Shown piece by piece: positions 40,506 through 52,217 of a stretch of DNA of 64,000 nt; the stretch's first letter is position 1; each line of letters begins with the position of its first letter. This DNA comes from Molanna angustata (lineage: Eukaryota > Arthropoda > Insecta > Trichoptera > Molannidae). Under the pieces are notes generated by a model. The model saw only the letters and a list, made by a program, of their open reading frames with translations, did not search any database and had not been told where the DNA came from. Location of the stretch: positions 14,826,716 through 14,890,715 of the forward strand of contig OY754981.1 of assembly GCA_963576475.1 (NCBI GenBank). The letters are read 5' to 3'. A program made the position numbers and the translations under genes.

Positions 40506-42217
40506 TGTCTCCTTGTCTTTAAAGCACTCAATATCATGGCCCCGGAATATATATCGGAACTTTGTGTTCCATTTTCACCTAACAATAAACAAACAAAGTA
40601 CGCTAAGATCAATGTCTCCTTGTCTTTAAAGCACTCAATATCATGGCCCCGGAATATATATCGGAACTTTGTGTTCCATTTTCACCTAACAATAAACAAA
40701 CAAAGTACGCTAAGATCAATGTCTCCTTGTCTTTAAAGCACTCAATATCATGGCCCCGGAATATATATCGGAACTTTGTGTTCCATTTTCACCTAACAAT
40801 AAACAAACAAAGTACGCTAAGATCAATGTCTCCTTGTCTTTAAAGCATTCAATATCATGGCCCCGGAATATATATCGGAACTTTGTGTTCCATTTTCACC
40901 TAACAATAAACAAACAAAGTACGCTAAGATCAATGTCTCCTTGTCTTTAAAGCACTCAATATCATGGCCCCGGAATATATATCGGAACTTTGTGTTCCAT
41001 TTTCACCTAACAATAAACAAACAAAGTACGCTAAGATCAATGTCTCCTTGTCTTTAAAGCACTCAATATCATGGCCCCGGAATATATATCGGAACTTTGT
41101 GTTCCATTTTCACCTAACAATAAACAAACAAAGTACGCTAAGATCAATGTCTCCTTGTCTTTAAAGCACTCAATATCATGGCCCCGGAATATATATCGGA
41201 ACTTTGTGTTCCATTTTCACCTAACAATAAACAAACAAAGTACGCTAATATCAATGTCTCCTTGTCTTTAAAGCACTCAATATCATGGCCCCGGAATATA
41301 TATCGGAACTTTGTGTTCCATTTTCACCTAACAATAAACAAACAAAGTACGCTAAGATCAATGTCTCCTTGTCTTTAAAGCACTCAATATCATGGCCCCG
41401 GAATATATATCGGAACTTTGTGTTCCATTTTCACCTAACAATAAACAAACAAAGTACGCTAAGATCAATGTCTCCTTGTCTTTAAAGCACTCAATATCAT
41501 GGCCCCGGAATATATATCGGAACTTTGTGTTCCATTTTCACCTAACAATAAACAAACAAAGTACGCTAAGATCAATGTCTCCTTGTCTTTAAAGCACTCA
41601 ATATCATGGCCCCGGAATATATATCGGAACTTTGTGTTCCATTTTCACCTAACAATAAACAAACAAAGTACGCTAAGATCAATGTCTCCTTGTCTTTAAA
41701 GCACTCAATATCATGGCCCCGGAATATATATCGGAACTTTGTGTTCCATTTTCACCTAACAATAAACAAACAAAGTACGCTAAGATCAATGTCTCCTTGT
41801 CTTTAAAGCACTCAATATCATGGCCCCGGAATATATATCGGAACTTTGTGTTCCATTTTCACCTAACAATAAACAAACAAAGTACGCTAAGATCAATGTC
41901 TCCTTGTCTTTAAAGCACTCAATATCATGGCCCCGGAATATATATCGGAACTTTGTGTTCCATTTTCACCTAACAATAAACAAACAAAGTACGCTAAGAT
42001 CAATGTCTCCTTGTCTTTAAAGCACTCAATATCATGGCCCCGGAATATATATCGGAACTTTGTGTTCCATTTTCACCTAACAATAAACAAACAAAGTACG
42101 CTAAGATCAATGTCTCCTTGTCTTTAAAGCACTCAATATCATGGCCCCGGAATATATATCGGAACTTTGTGTTCCATTTTCACCTAACAATAAACAAACA
42201 AAGTACGCTAAGATCAA
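40506..42217 (+). repeat. 107-bp tandem array, exactly 16 copies
   Basis: 1,712 bp = 16 x 107. The unit begins TGTCTCCTTGTCTTTAAAGC and contains ATCATGGCCCCGGAATATAT. Copies start at 40506 and every 107 bases to 42111. I find only two substitutions (ACTC to ATTC near 40847; AAGATC to AATATC near 41248). 107 is not a multiple of three, so the LINE frame shifts each copy; the 66-codon frames starting in each copy are artefacts. Confidence 0.98.
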
Positions 42218-42750
42218 TGACCCAATCCAATAAAAAACTAGTAGAAACCAATCTCACAAATAAACCAAAATACCTATATCGATCTTTTGGCGTTTCTGGA
42301 CCAAAGTCATGGAACAATCTTCCAATGGATATAAGATGTGCCGAAAATATCAATGAATTCAAGAAAAAAATTAAAAACTCATCTTTTCCGCAAATCGTAT
42401 CCAGATTGTTTTTCATCCGTTCAATAATATTATGTTTACTAAATATTATGCCAGTTTATTTATTTATACATCTTCTTGTACATAATATAAACAAATATAA
42501 TTGTACACTGGCGAGCTTATTGCCATTAGGCAATTTCTTCCAACCAACCAGATTACAAAGTATGACAACATTGTGTATGTACAACAGCAAATAAAAAAGA
42601 GTAAAAGAAATCAAAGAAAATACGTATAACACTTAAGTAGATACTATTAAAACAAAAAAAAAATATACTTTGAATCGACTATTTTTTTATAATTAATTTC
42701 ATCTGGATTATGTAATATGTATATAACTAGATTAATTTGTGATTTCTACG

Positions 42751-42983
42751 TATTTTTTTAAGTTTTATGTTTCACCATTTTCAATGTGTTAGCTATAGGA
42801 CTAATTTTAACTTAATTTTAACTTATTGTATTTTTTTAAGTTTTATATTTCACCATTTTCAATGTGTTAGCTATAGGACTAATTTTAACTTAATTTTAAC
42901 TTATTGTATTTTTTTAAGTTTTATGTTTCACCATTTTCAATGTGTTAGCTATAGGACTAATTTTAACTTAATTTTAACTTATT
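42751..42983. repeat. 78-bp tandem repeat, 3 copies
   Basis: Unit starts TATTTTTTTAAGTTTTATGT and includes CACCATTTTCAATGTGTTAG; copies start at 42751, 42829 and 42907. It lies in the 3' part of the LINE relic. Confidence 0.95.
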
Positions 42984-43075
42984 TTTTTGCAAACTGAAAG
43001 CGCCCTTGAGGTGACCACGGTTGTCACTAAACGGCGCTTTATAAATTGTCCTTATTATTATTATTATTATTGAAG

Positions 43076-43989
43076 AGAACCAAAATACACCATTTTCACC
43101 ATTATAATAAGATTTAAAATTAGACACAAATAAATTATCCGCAAGTAACTACCTATAAAGTTTTAAAAAAAAAAACATCTCATTAGGCTGAGCCTGTTTC
43201 AAGGTGGTTAACTCAGTTTAGTTGTCTTCAGTTGTCCCAAAACACCGCATTACATTATTTACATGTTGAATTCTGAATCCCCTAAAAATCAATTCATGGT
43301 ATGAGAGAGGTATTAAAATTAAATATATATACTTATAGTTATTTTGTATATTATATTACAAATAATTAAGTATATTTCCTTTGAAAGTATGAATGCAATT
43401 AGATACTTCCTTAAATAATTTACTATTTGGATACTTATTTATTATATCTAGACAACGTGAATTTGTTTACCAAAAGGTACGATGACGTATCGATTTGACA
43501 TTAATCATTCACTAGGAAGCATTTCTGTATGTCATTGTAACTGTGTCAGTGGGGTTAAAACTTGTAACGCTATGTACCTAACTACTTAACTAATAAAGAG
43601 TTGTTTATATTTAGGTATTGCGTAATAGGGTTGTAGGTAGGTATAGGTACCTCAGTTGCACATACAAGTCGCTGGGGCGGGTGGTGGTGGGAAAATCTGC
43701 TGAACCTGGTAGAACCTGGGTCTGGGTAGAAGGTAGTTGAAGAAAGCAGTAGGTAGTAGCAATATATAGGCTAATACAACGGGAATATCGCCGACTAACA
43801 CGGATACCACATAGACTGATATAAACAACCACCACCAACTTCAGGACTGGATTGAGGACTTAGAATTCGAAATTATTTCAATCGTCGAGTGAAATAATTG
43901 AATAATATATTGAATAAGGAACGATACCATGGCAGAATGCATCTTTTACAACTGTCAATTTGATCAAGATAATGTATTTCTCTTAACAT
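43076..43989. other. mostly unclassified
   Basis: Holds a short LINE 3' UTR-like piece (CATCTCATTAGGCTGAGCCT, 43176-43210) resembling 3985-4015. Otherwise nothing recognised. Confidence 0.4.
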
Positions 43990-44461
43990 ATCGACAAATT
44001 TATGTGTTCGTTGCCTATATTTCCAAAAATAACGACAAATTAATGTAGAAAAACTCCAATTAGATAATTTATTTGCTTTATAAAATATACAATTAGATAA
44101 AAAAAAAATATAAAATATATACGTAGGTACACATTGTAGCAGTATATCTGAAACTTTAACTAACATTTTTTGTAAAAATTGTATTTAGTGACGCAATCAT
44201 TTCATACAATTTGTATGGCAGTGTACACAATATCTAACGGGGACTCTCAATAGTTCGATACTCTCCATACATACCATCGAGCTGCTTCCATATTCTAGGT
44301 AAGTTAAATTGACTGACTTCCACACTATCCTATTTTGACATACACGTTTTGGATAGAAAACAAAATATCTTAAATATTGAATAATTCGGATTTAGGGGTT
44401 TAGAGTTTGGTATACATACTATTGCCACTGACAGTTGGATCCATGTGTTACATGTAACTAG
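43990..44461 (+). mobile_element. Helitron-like repeat, copy 2 (partial)
   Basis: GTTCGTTGCCTATATTTCC, TCATACAATTTGTATGGCAG, GACAGTTGGATCCATGTGTT and ACATGTAACTAG then T. Same 3' end as copy 1. Confidence 0.55.
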
Positions 44462-47400
44462 TTTTTATTTGTTATAAAATAAAATGAATTGATAACCAGT
44501 TTTTTTTTCAAATGGTTAGCTTCATTTTGGGTCCAGTTTTGATTTCATTACAGTAAATTAAATCTGACAAAACCCCTTAAAAGGGGAAAGTGACGCAAGT
44601 CCCTGTGTACACTTACAAAATGACTGATATAGGTAGTTGGATGTGACGCTCGTCGCTTGTATGAACACAAAAAAAAATTAACTCTAATAAAATTTCAAGG
44701 CTCATACGAAAATGTTGCGTCACAAATTGCTCGTAGCGCAACACAAAAAAATATCGACTCAACAGTATTTAAATAAATAGGTAAAATCTTCAGTACAATT
44801 TTTATATGGAAATTTTAGTATAGGTATTTGAGTACAGGTGAAAGGTTGTTGGAACTTGCGTCACGGGCCCTCACTAACGTGGGCCCATGATTTTAAAAGC
44901 AATCTTGAGAATCTTAACTTAATGATATCCTTATCATATTTTAACATGTCAAATACTGAATGAAATTTTTAATGTAGATTTTCCTGTAAATAAAATTAGT
45001 CAATATGATTTTAAAACATGAAAGATTTTTTTATTGATAAAATTATCAATAAAACGTACCTATCTATTCCGACTCTGACGTCGAGTCTCCCATCTGTCGG
45101 CTGCCAATACACGAAATGAAAATATTTGCTATCACCGCGCAACCTCATCTATTTCTCATCAGCCTCTACCTGCAGACATCCCACATCTGTCCTCTGTCCT
45201 TGTCCTATACCTTCTTCCTTTCTTCCTCTGCAATTTTCTCCTACCCGATCTGATCCTATCATAAACAGTGCTTGCTTACCTAACTAAACACAAACTACAA
45301 GTAACAAGTGCGTATCTAGTGTCTATCTAACAATACATACATCTCTATACAAGTCCTGTTCAGTGTACATATATACATTATCTATTGTGTAACTTTATCC
45401 ATGTGCTATGAAGAATTAAGTAAAAGTGAAAAAAAATTACTAATATTTTGTCTCCTATAATTAATCTATTTATAAATTCGTCGTCCGTCGTCATATTAAT
45501 TTTATATATCTACATATTTTGTGAAATATAGGTACATAAAATTTATAAAATAAGTGATACGTCGTTCTTTGTAAAAACATATAATAAATAGGAATAGATA
45601 AATTATACATTAAATAAACTGAAAAACAAACTATTGAATAAACTCTAGAATGCACATTCTACAATGGAAGCATTATTTGATCGATAATTTTCTTATTATG
45701 CAATATTTTTGTAAATGTTTATACATTTGTTTTTTTTCTTTTCGAATTATTAAAACCAATAGTTCATTTTATTTTCTATCTGCAATTAATCTAGCTAATA
45801 ATCCGAAATATTTATACGTGAAAAAATCAACAGATAGCTTTAATTCATATTTAGTGAACGTTCAATTCATATTTTAGTTTACTAATGGAAAATAATTGAT
45901 AAATGTAAAATTATGATTACTCCTCTTACACAAGTTATCAGGAATCCAAAGATTTGTATATAATTTTAAATATTTATTGGAATAAATAAACCCGAAAATG
46001 TAGGAAATTTACCTAGATGAGGCAACGCAGAAAAATATAAATATTGGTAGATTGGAATAAATAAACCTGAAAATACCCTACCTGAATTTAAAATGAGAAT
46101 CAAGTGTTTTAAAATGAGAATTCAGATCGATATTTTTTTACGTCATTTAAATATCAAAGAGTTTTTGTTATATTCTTTCTATCGACTAACCACTTTTAAA
46201 TACGCAGATTTCTTTTCACCATAACTTATAATTGGGTCATTTCTGTTTTTCATTAATTTCGTAAACTTTTTGAAATTTGTCGTGGGATGTGGTACCGCGA
46301 AGAATCTGAAATCCCTACTAATGAAAATAACGTTACATATTTAGAGATTCTCTCCTGAAATAAATTTACATTTATTACACCGCGGTACGACGCTGCGAAT
46401 ATTTAAACTTAATTATTTTAAAAGGAAGCGGCGAAGATAACTTCCATTTTGAAATATATTATAAACACTGGGAAAATGGTTTGCATTAGGAGCCTACATA
46501 TATTTATATCCTTTTGATTTTAATAAATAATTAAAAACGTTGCGTTTATTTTTAAAGTAAATTGAAAATGAGTTAAATTTTGATAAAAAAAAACAGGCAA
46601 AATAAGAATAAATTTACGGACGCAATAAACAAGAATACATTAACAAAATAGGTATTAGGTACCTAAAGTGTAATAGAATATATTACCTTTTGCATAAAGG
46701 TTAATTCATATACACATTTAACTTTTTTTAAATAATTTTGAAGAACGAATTCCCATATTTTTTGGAACATGTATTAATATTATTAATAGAGCAATATAAA
46801 TTAAATTTACGAGTACCTATATAAAATGTATTTACCTATAGTTAATTCAGAATGTTACTAGCTTTCGCAACTCGGGATAGATAAAAGGTTACATTTCCTA
46901 ACAGAATATTAAACAATATAATTAACTAACCAGTAAAATATTTTTGCTTTTATAAATATAGAATACCGAGGAATATCATACATAATTTTTGATGACAGAT
47001 TACACCAAAATGATTTAATTTGATAGGTGTGTAGGTATATATTTTTTACATGATATACCGAACGATGCGCTTTATTGTATGTCCTATTGTTTTTTTTTAA
47101 ATAAAAGAAATATATGTACAGCTATATTAAAGAGTAAAAACCAATGAATTAAATATTCCAAAAGTCATGTAACGAATTAAAAAAAATAAAGAACTCTAAT
47201 GTTCTTAAGTATATCTCAAAAAATGGTGAGCTATGCAATGTAAAAATATTTGATTATCGAAAAACAACTTGAGCCAGAATTACTAACTTGTTTTTGCTTG
47301 GTTGGTATATGTGCAAATCGCCCCCCTCCATGGCGAAATGGCTCAAGAAGTTTGAAGAAAATGTATCATATTCATAGGTAATATTAGTTGAGATAGAAGA

Positions 47401-47657
47401 TATATAGAAGAATAATAATAACGTTCACGTGTTGAAAGGATATCAAAATTTCATTGATCAAACAATGAGAATATTTCTCCTTGGCGTGCAAAAAGTTACT
47501 CATTTGGGAATTACCTACCTTATTTCTTTGGTCGATTCGAAGTATGTCGTTTCATTAAGTGTATTTCACAATAATATTTATTTCTTATACCTACTTATTT
47601 GTTTATACAATTTTAATAATAGATACAATATCATTATAAGTACGGTGTTGCTTACCT
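44462..47657. other. AT-rich stretch, no feature recognised
   Basis: Three kilobases without a recognisable gene or element. A GC-richer patch at 45065-45260 (CCCATCTGTCGGCTGCCAAT) might be an old LINE fragment, but no motif supports it. Confidence 0.4.
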
Positions 47658-47949
47658 AGGGTCGTATTACAATAGTTATTTGTGAAAAATGTAAGAAAAA
47701 GGTAAGGTCCCGTACGCGTATTTACCTTTCCTTTGCGTTGCTAAGCCGTGTGCATTTGTAGGACACGTGCCTTGAATTCAACACGAGTTTTTAAGAACAT
47801 TAGCGCAACAAACTATATACTTAGTGCCTAATTCGAGGCAGTACTTGCCTTCTTATAAATAAGGATAGGTAAATATGCGTCCCGTACTGCGAGAATACTG
47901 TTTAAGGGACCTCAACTTTTTCTTACATTATTCTGCCGTAATACGACCT
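47658..47949. mobile_element. MITE with long imperfect inverted ends
   Basis: AGGGTCGTATTAC at the left mirrors AGGTCGTATTAC at the right; the inverted similarity extends through TGTAAGAAAAA, AAGGTCCCGTACGCGTATTT and ACCTTTCCTT. Target duplication not resolved. Confidence 0.7.
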
Positions 47950-48036
47950 CTAATTGTTGGATATGTTATAAACAATATAATCCTTAGTAATTTTTAACTT
48001 TCATAGTAATCTCGGTGATTGAAAAAAGTGAAAGGA

Positions 48037-48668
48037 GAAATACGAGTGGATAATGAACTTCTAGAATAAGTGGATGAAAGGAGAATGTGAAATACGAGTG
48101 GATAATGAACTTCTAAAACAAGTGGATGAAAAGAGAATGTGAAATACGAGTGGATAATGAACTTCTAAAACAAGTGGATGAAAAGAGAATGCGAAATACG
48201 AGTGGATAATGAACTTCTAAAACAAGTGGATGAAAAGAGAATGTGAAATACGAGTGGATAATGAACTTCTAAAACAAGTGGATGAAAAGAGAATGTGAAA
48301 TACGAGTGGATAATGAACTTCTAAAACAAGTGGATGAAAAGAGAATGTGAAATACGAGTGGATAATGAAATACGAGTGGATAATGAACTTCTAAAACAAG
48401 TGGATGAAAGGAGAATGTGAAATACGAGTGGATAATGAACTTCTAAAACAAGTGGATGAAAAGAGAATGTGAAATACGAGTGGATAATGAACTTCTAAAA
48501 CAAGTGGATGAAAAGAGAATGTGAAATACGAGTGGATAATGAACTTCTAAAACAAGTGGATGAAAAGAGAATGTGAAATACGAGTGGATAATGAACTTCT
48601 AGAACAAGTGGATGAAGGGAGAATGTGAAATACGAGTGGATAATGAACTTCTAGAACAAGTGGATGAA
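48037..48668 (+). repeat. 52-bp tandem array, about 12 copies
   Basis: Unit GAAATACGAGTGGATAATGA, ACTTCTAAAACAAGTGGATG, AAAAGAGAATGT. Copies every 52 bases, plus one 18-bp partial duplication at about 48357-48374. The two terminal copies carry CTAGAACAAG. It runs directly into RTE-LINE coding sequence: the last copy encodes DNELLEQVDE, continuing in frame as YLYLGGMFQHDG. Confidence 0.97.
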
Positions 48669-49315
48669 TATTTGTATTTAGGAGGTATGTTTCAACATGA
48701 TGGAATATTTGAAAAGGATAAAAAAAGAAGGGTAACGGCAGAAAATTACGGCTGTTGCTGCAACAATTATGGCTGATCCAATTATCTCAAGGTCAGCAAA
48801 GCTCGGTGTGCAAAATACAATAGTCGTTCCAACAATAATTTATGCAAGTGAGACATGGACATGGCAGAAGACGCATGAAGCCAAATTAACGCCGTGGAAA
48901 TGAGGTCCCTAAGACGAATGTGTGATAAAACAATCTACGATAGGATAAGGAATGTGGATATCAGACGAGAATGGAAGATTGAAAGAGATATTGTGAGTAG
49001 AATGAAGATAAATGCTCTGCGATGGTTCGGACATGTAGAAAGAATGACAAAGAGAGTATACAAAGTTGAAAAGAGTGGAACGAGAAGTAGGAGCTGGCCG
49101 AGAAAGAGTTGGCATGATCATGTATAGAGATTTTGAAAGATGGTAATAAACGAAGTCAGAATAATAAAAGAGCACGTATGACGCGATGATGCATGGATAT
49201 AAACGAAGCAAAAAATATATATATCAAGATATTATAATAATCTGTCGATCGGTTATCTTTTCCAACCCCAAATAGGGAAACGGCGTGATGGTATGTATGT
49301 ATGTATGTAGTACCT
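48600..49315 (+). mobile_element. RTE-type LINE 3' relic
   Basis: LLEQVDEYLYLGGMFQHDGI, then after frameshifts INAVEMRSLRRMCDKTIYDR, IRNVDIRREWKIERDIVSRM and ALRWFGHVERMTK, the standard C-terminus of RTE reverse transcriptases. The 3' end has the CCAACCCCAAATAGGGAAAC, GGCGTGATGG block and an ATGT repeat. Confidence 0.85.
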
Positions 49316-49394
49316 AATCCTTAGATTATTATAAAAATCTTGACTGAAAGTTTCCAAACTTTATTTTAAAGTAAAATTAAACTTAAAAGGATAA

Positions 49395-49485
49395 TAAACA
49401 AACAATATGAACTCCCTTGCACCCTGCGCAAGTGGCGAGCTCATTGCCATTTGTCAATTTCATTCAGTCAACTTGTGTTTCCAGT
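49395..49485 (-). mobile_element. SINE family 1, 3' part
   Basis: Minus strand GGCAATGAGCTCGCCACTTG, CGCAGGGTGCAAGGGAGTTC; the head is lost. Confidence 0.7.
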
Positions 49486-49555
49486 TTCAAAGGATGTTAA
49501 GAATTAATTATTAATGAATGTCAATCTCGGTGTTCAAACACATGCGTTATAATTT

Positions 49556-49685
49556 TTTTTAAATGAATATGTCCTTGTTAAAAAAATACATATACATCTT
49601 CTTACATTCCATAAATTAAGCATAAATGCTTGTGCTATTGGTGAACGAAATCGGTCGAGGCAGGATTCGATCTCACGACCACTGG
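49556..49685 (-). mobile_element. SINE family 2, head-truncated
   Basis: ATGAATATGTCCTTGTTAAA to CGATCTCACGACCACTGG on the plus strand, then unrelated DNA. Confidence 0.75.
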
Positions 49686-50019
49686 GTAAGTATACCTACT
49701 TAGATCGAATCTAGTATTTTACATTATAGGAATTATCTTTTACATAGTTGTGAATGTTTTAGGTTTTAAAATAGGTATATTGAGGTACCTATGCGTTGCA
49801 TACCAATCTTATAATTCAGCAGACCATGATGGCAGTTTATTAGTCATATCATTTTGTGTCTGATTTGAAGTCGACAGATCGGTTAATGATCCCGAAATAC
49901 ATTTAACAGTATACATATATGTTGATTCATATAAATATTATGTATGCCGCGATGAAAACTACATACAATAAATAAAAATACATTTAATGAATTTTACATT
50001 ACTAGACAATTACTTTATA

Positions 50020-51000
50020 CTAGTTGCATGTAACACATGAGATCCAACTATCGATAGCGATAGTATGTAAAGTTGAAAAATAAGAATCAAACTATAAACC
50101 CATAAATCCATATTATTGAAAATTTTAACACATGTATGTCAAGATAGGACAGTATGGAGGTCAGCCCTTTGATCCTACCCAGAATATGAAAACATCATTA
50201 TAGTATGTATGTATGTTTGGAGATTAGTATCAAACTATTAAGTCTTCTTAGATATTGTGTGTAGGCTACTGCCATACAAATTGTATGAAGCAATGTCGTC
50301 ACTAAATTAAATTTTTATAAAAATTGTTAAAAAAAAATTGAGATATGCTAATACAACCTAACATTTTTTATAGAAAATTAAATTTTCTAGTTGGGGATTT
50401 TCGGTTTTTTTCGATATTTTTCAAAAATTTGGAAATATAGGCAGTTAAACTCATAAATTTATAAAAAAAAATATTTTTCTTAATAAAAAATGTTTGAGAA
50501 ACCCTGGAATTTTAAAAAAAAAATTTATTTGTGATTTTATATTTGTCTATGTTTGTACCAATTTTCAGCGTTCTAGATTTTATGGTTTCTGAGATACATG
50601 GAAAAATAAACCAAAAATTCAAAAGTTGATAACCTCTGACGGAAACAAAAATTCACCATTCTGAGTATAAAAGTTTTGTAGGCCCATAATTGTTTATATA
50701 TTTTGAAATTTTGAGATCTGTAAATTGATCGGATCAAAAGTTATAAGGGGGGGACAGACAGACACACAGACACACAAAACTCACATAAAATGTTCTACTT
50801 CGAATTCTGAGTAAATCCTTGTGTGGGAACATATATGCTGCGAGGCCTCTAATTAGTGTTATTAGCATGCAAAAAATCCACTACACCATACAAAATTTTC
50901 CTTCGTACACGCATCTTGGCTTAATAATGTCGATTCATTCAGAGAATTGAATTCTTATGAACGAATCGACAGTTGGATTACTCCCAAATAAAAAATATAA
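50020..51000 (-). mobile_element. Helitron-like repeat, copy 3
   Basis: Inverted relative to copy 1 over nearly 1 kb. Its 3' end on the minus strand reads CATGTGTTACATGCAACTAG followed by T. The 5' side is undefined; homology with copies 1 and 4 fades just after the CGACAGTTGGATTA block near 50985. The Psf1 fragment begins 215 bases further on, on the same strand. Confidence 0.6.
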
Positions 51001-51214
51001 ACTTTTACACTACATATTATATAACTTAATAGATCACACTAAAAGTTTCTGAATATACCGACACGAGAGCAATCATAAGTCATGTACAATATCTGAACAC
51101 GAGAAAAAAACGAGTGTGTATAGAAAATACTAATAAAAATATGCAGAGAATCACATTTTGCTTCCGGATTTTGGTTTATCTAGACCTGTATTACACACAT
51201 TTTAATTTATTTTA

Positions 51215-51640
51215 TCAAACAATTTCTTCGAGAATTCCCTGACGAATTAATGTTTCACATTCTGATATAGGAAGATAGTGCCTGCTATCCTTTTTTAAAA
51301 ACACAACATCGCCATCTTCAAGTTCAAATTTTCCATAATCTGTCAGACAAAGAACTTCTGTATACAATGATTTAGGCGGTGTGATGTTTTCTGTAAGATC
51401 AATACCCCAGTATCCAACATCTTGTGATCCGGATCTCATGTATGTTGCGAGGGTTATGGAGTATTTTGAAAACCATTTGATTCTTCTTTTATCTCAGGTG
51501 GCAAGACAGGTCCAAAGTCCCATCTCATGGTTCTGACTTTGATCAATCTGTTATAAAGATATGCTAAAAGACATCTCTTGTTACGCTCCAATGCACTGTG
51601 TCTTACTTGAACCGTGGACCAAAGGGCATGTCAGTAGGTA
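51215..51640 (-). pseudogene. Psf1: GINS complex subunit Psf1 fragment, frameshifted
   Basis: Two reading frames join into the C-terminal two thirds of Psf1, a subunit of the GINS replication helicase cofactor. The upstream part reads VRHSALERNKRCLLAYLYNR then RWDFGPVLPPEIK. After a frameshift near 51470 the second frame reads WFSKYSITLATYMRSGS, PPKSLYTEVLCLTDYGKFE and, at the end, LPISECETLIRQGILEE before the stop at 51215. The family normally has about 195 residues; the N-terminal 50 or so are absent here. No intron interrupts the matched part. It lies just beyond a Helitron-like repeat in the same orientation, so it may be a captured or retroposed fragment. A sequencing error could mimic the frameshift, but the missing N-terminus still argues for a pseudogene. 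Confidence 0.8.
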
Positions 51641-52217
51641 GTTGTATTTGCATCTGACATATTTAATTTGAAAAGTATGTCCATTTGAATTTAGCCTAAA
51701 ACTTAGCTAAAATAGATAGAAAAATATGAAACAGGAAATATGGAAAAATAAACGTTTCACAAAAAGTGTTTTGATTGATTGTTAATATTATCGCAGCTAA
51801 CTTTGTGGCACTTTTTATTTATTAACATGTTTTTTATATATTCAACAGAAACATGAAAAATACACAATAAACAAATACATGGTATTACTCTTTACAAGAG
51901 TACAAGCACTCGTGTGTAAAGGAATAGTGTGTTAAAAATCAATGATGTATCAAATAAATCACTTTTTGTTATAACAAATTGACTGTTACTAAATAATACT
52001 GAGTTATTTAATTTGCTGAAATATACATTTTTGATTATTTTTTTACCTTTCTAGTTAATTAGGTTCTGTAACAAATAAAACTTACCAAATTGTTACGTGT
52101 AAATAATATAATGGGAGCATTAGTTTGTAAATTTCGTACGTAGTTACCCTATTAAATTGTTACGAACTTATGGAAATTGGTCGGCAGTTTAAAGGTTAAG
52201 GGAACGAAAATCTAGCA
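51641..52217. other. no feature recognised
   Basis: AT-rich DNA upstream of the Psf1 fragment. Nothing recognised. Confidence 0.4.

Larger units (their letters stand above)
40480..43075 (+). mobile_element. LINE family B relic with internally amplified segment
   Basis: Starts with FKALNIMAPEYISELCVPFS, the typical KxLN.xAPxYxSEL block of LINE ORF2 C-termini. After the 107-bp array it resumes with YRSFGVSGPKSWNNLPMDIR and INEFKKKIK, the conserved ...SGPK.WN.LP... end. The 3' UTR includes the GGCGAGCTTATTGCCATTAG block and ends CGCTTTATAAATTGTCCTTA followed by a TTA repeat at 43051-43073. 5' truncated and dead. Confidence 0.85.

Noticed and set aside
40506..42217. A CRISPR-like or multi-gene interpretation of the repeated 66-codon frames
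   Set aside because: The repeats are head-to-tail without unique spacers, and each reading frame is the same LINE sequence read through a 107-bp unit; this is a minisatellite.
48037..48668. CRISPR array
   Set aside because: Units are contiguous 52-mers with no variable spacers and they run directly into RTE LINE coding sequence in a eukaryotic genome.
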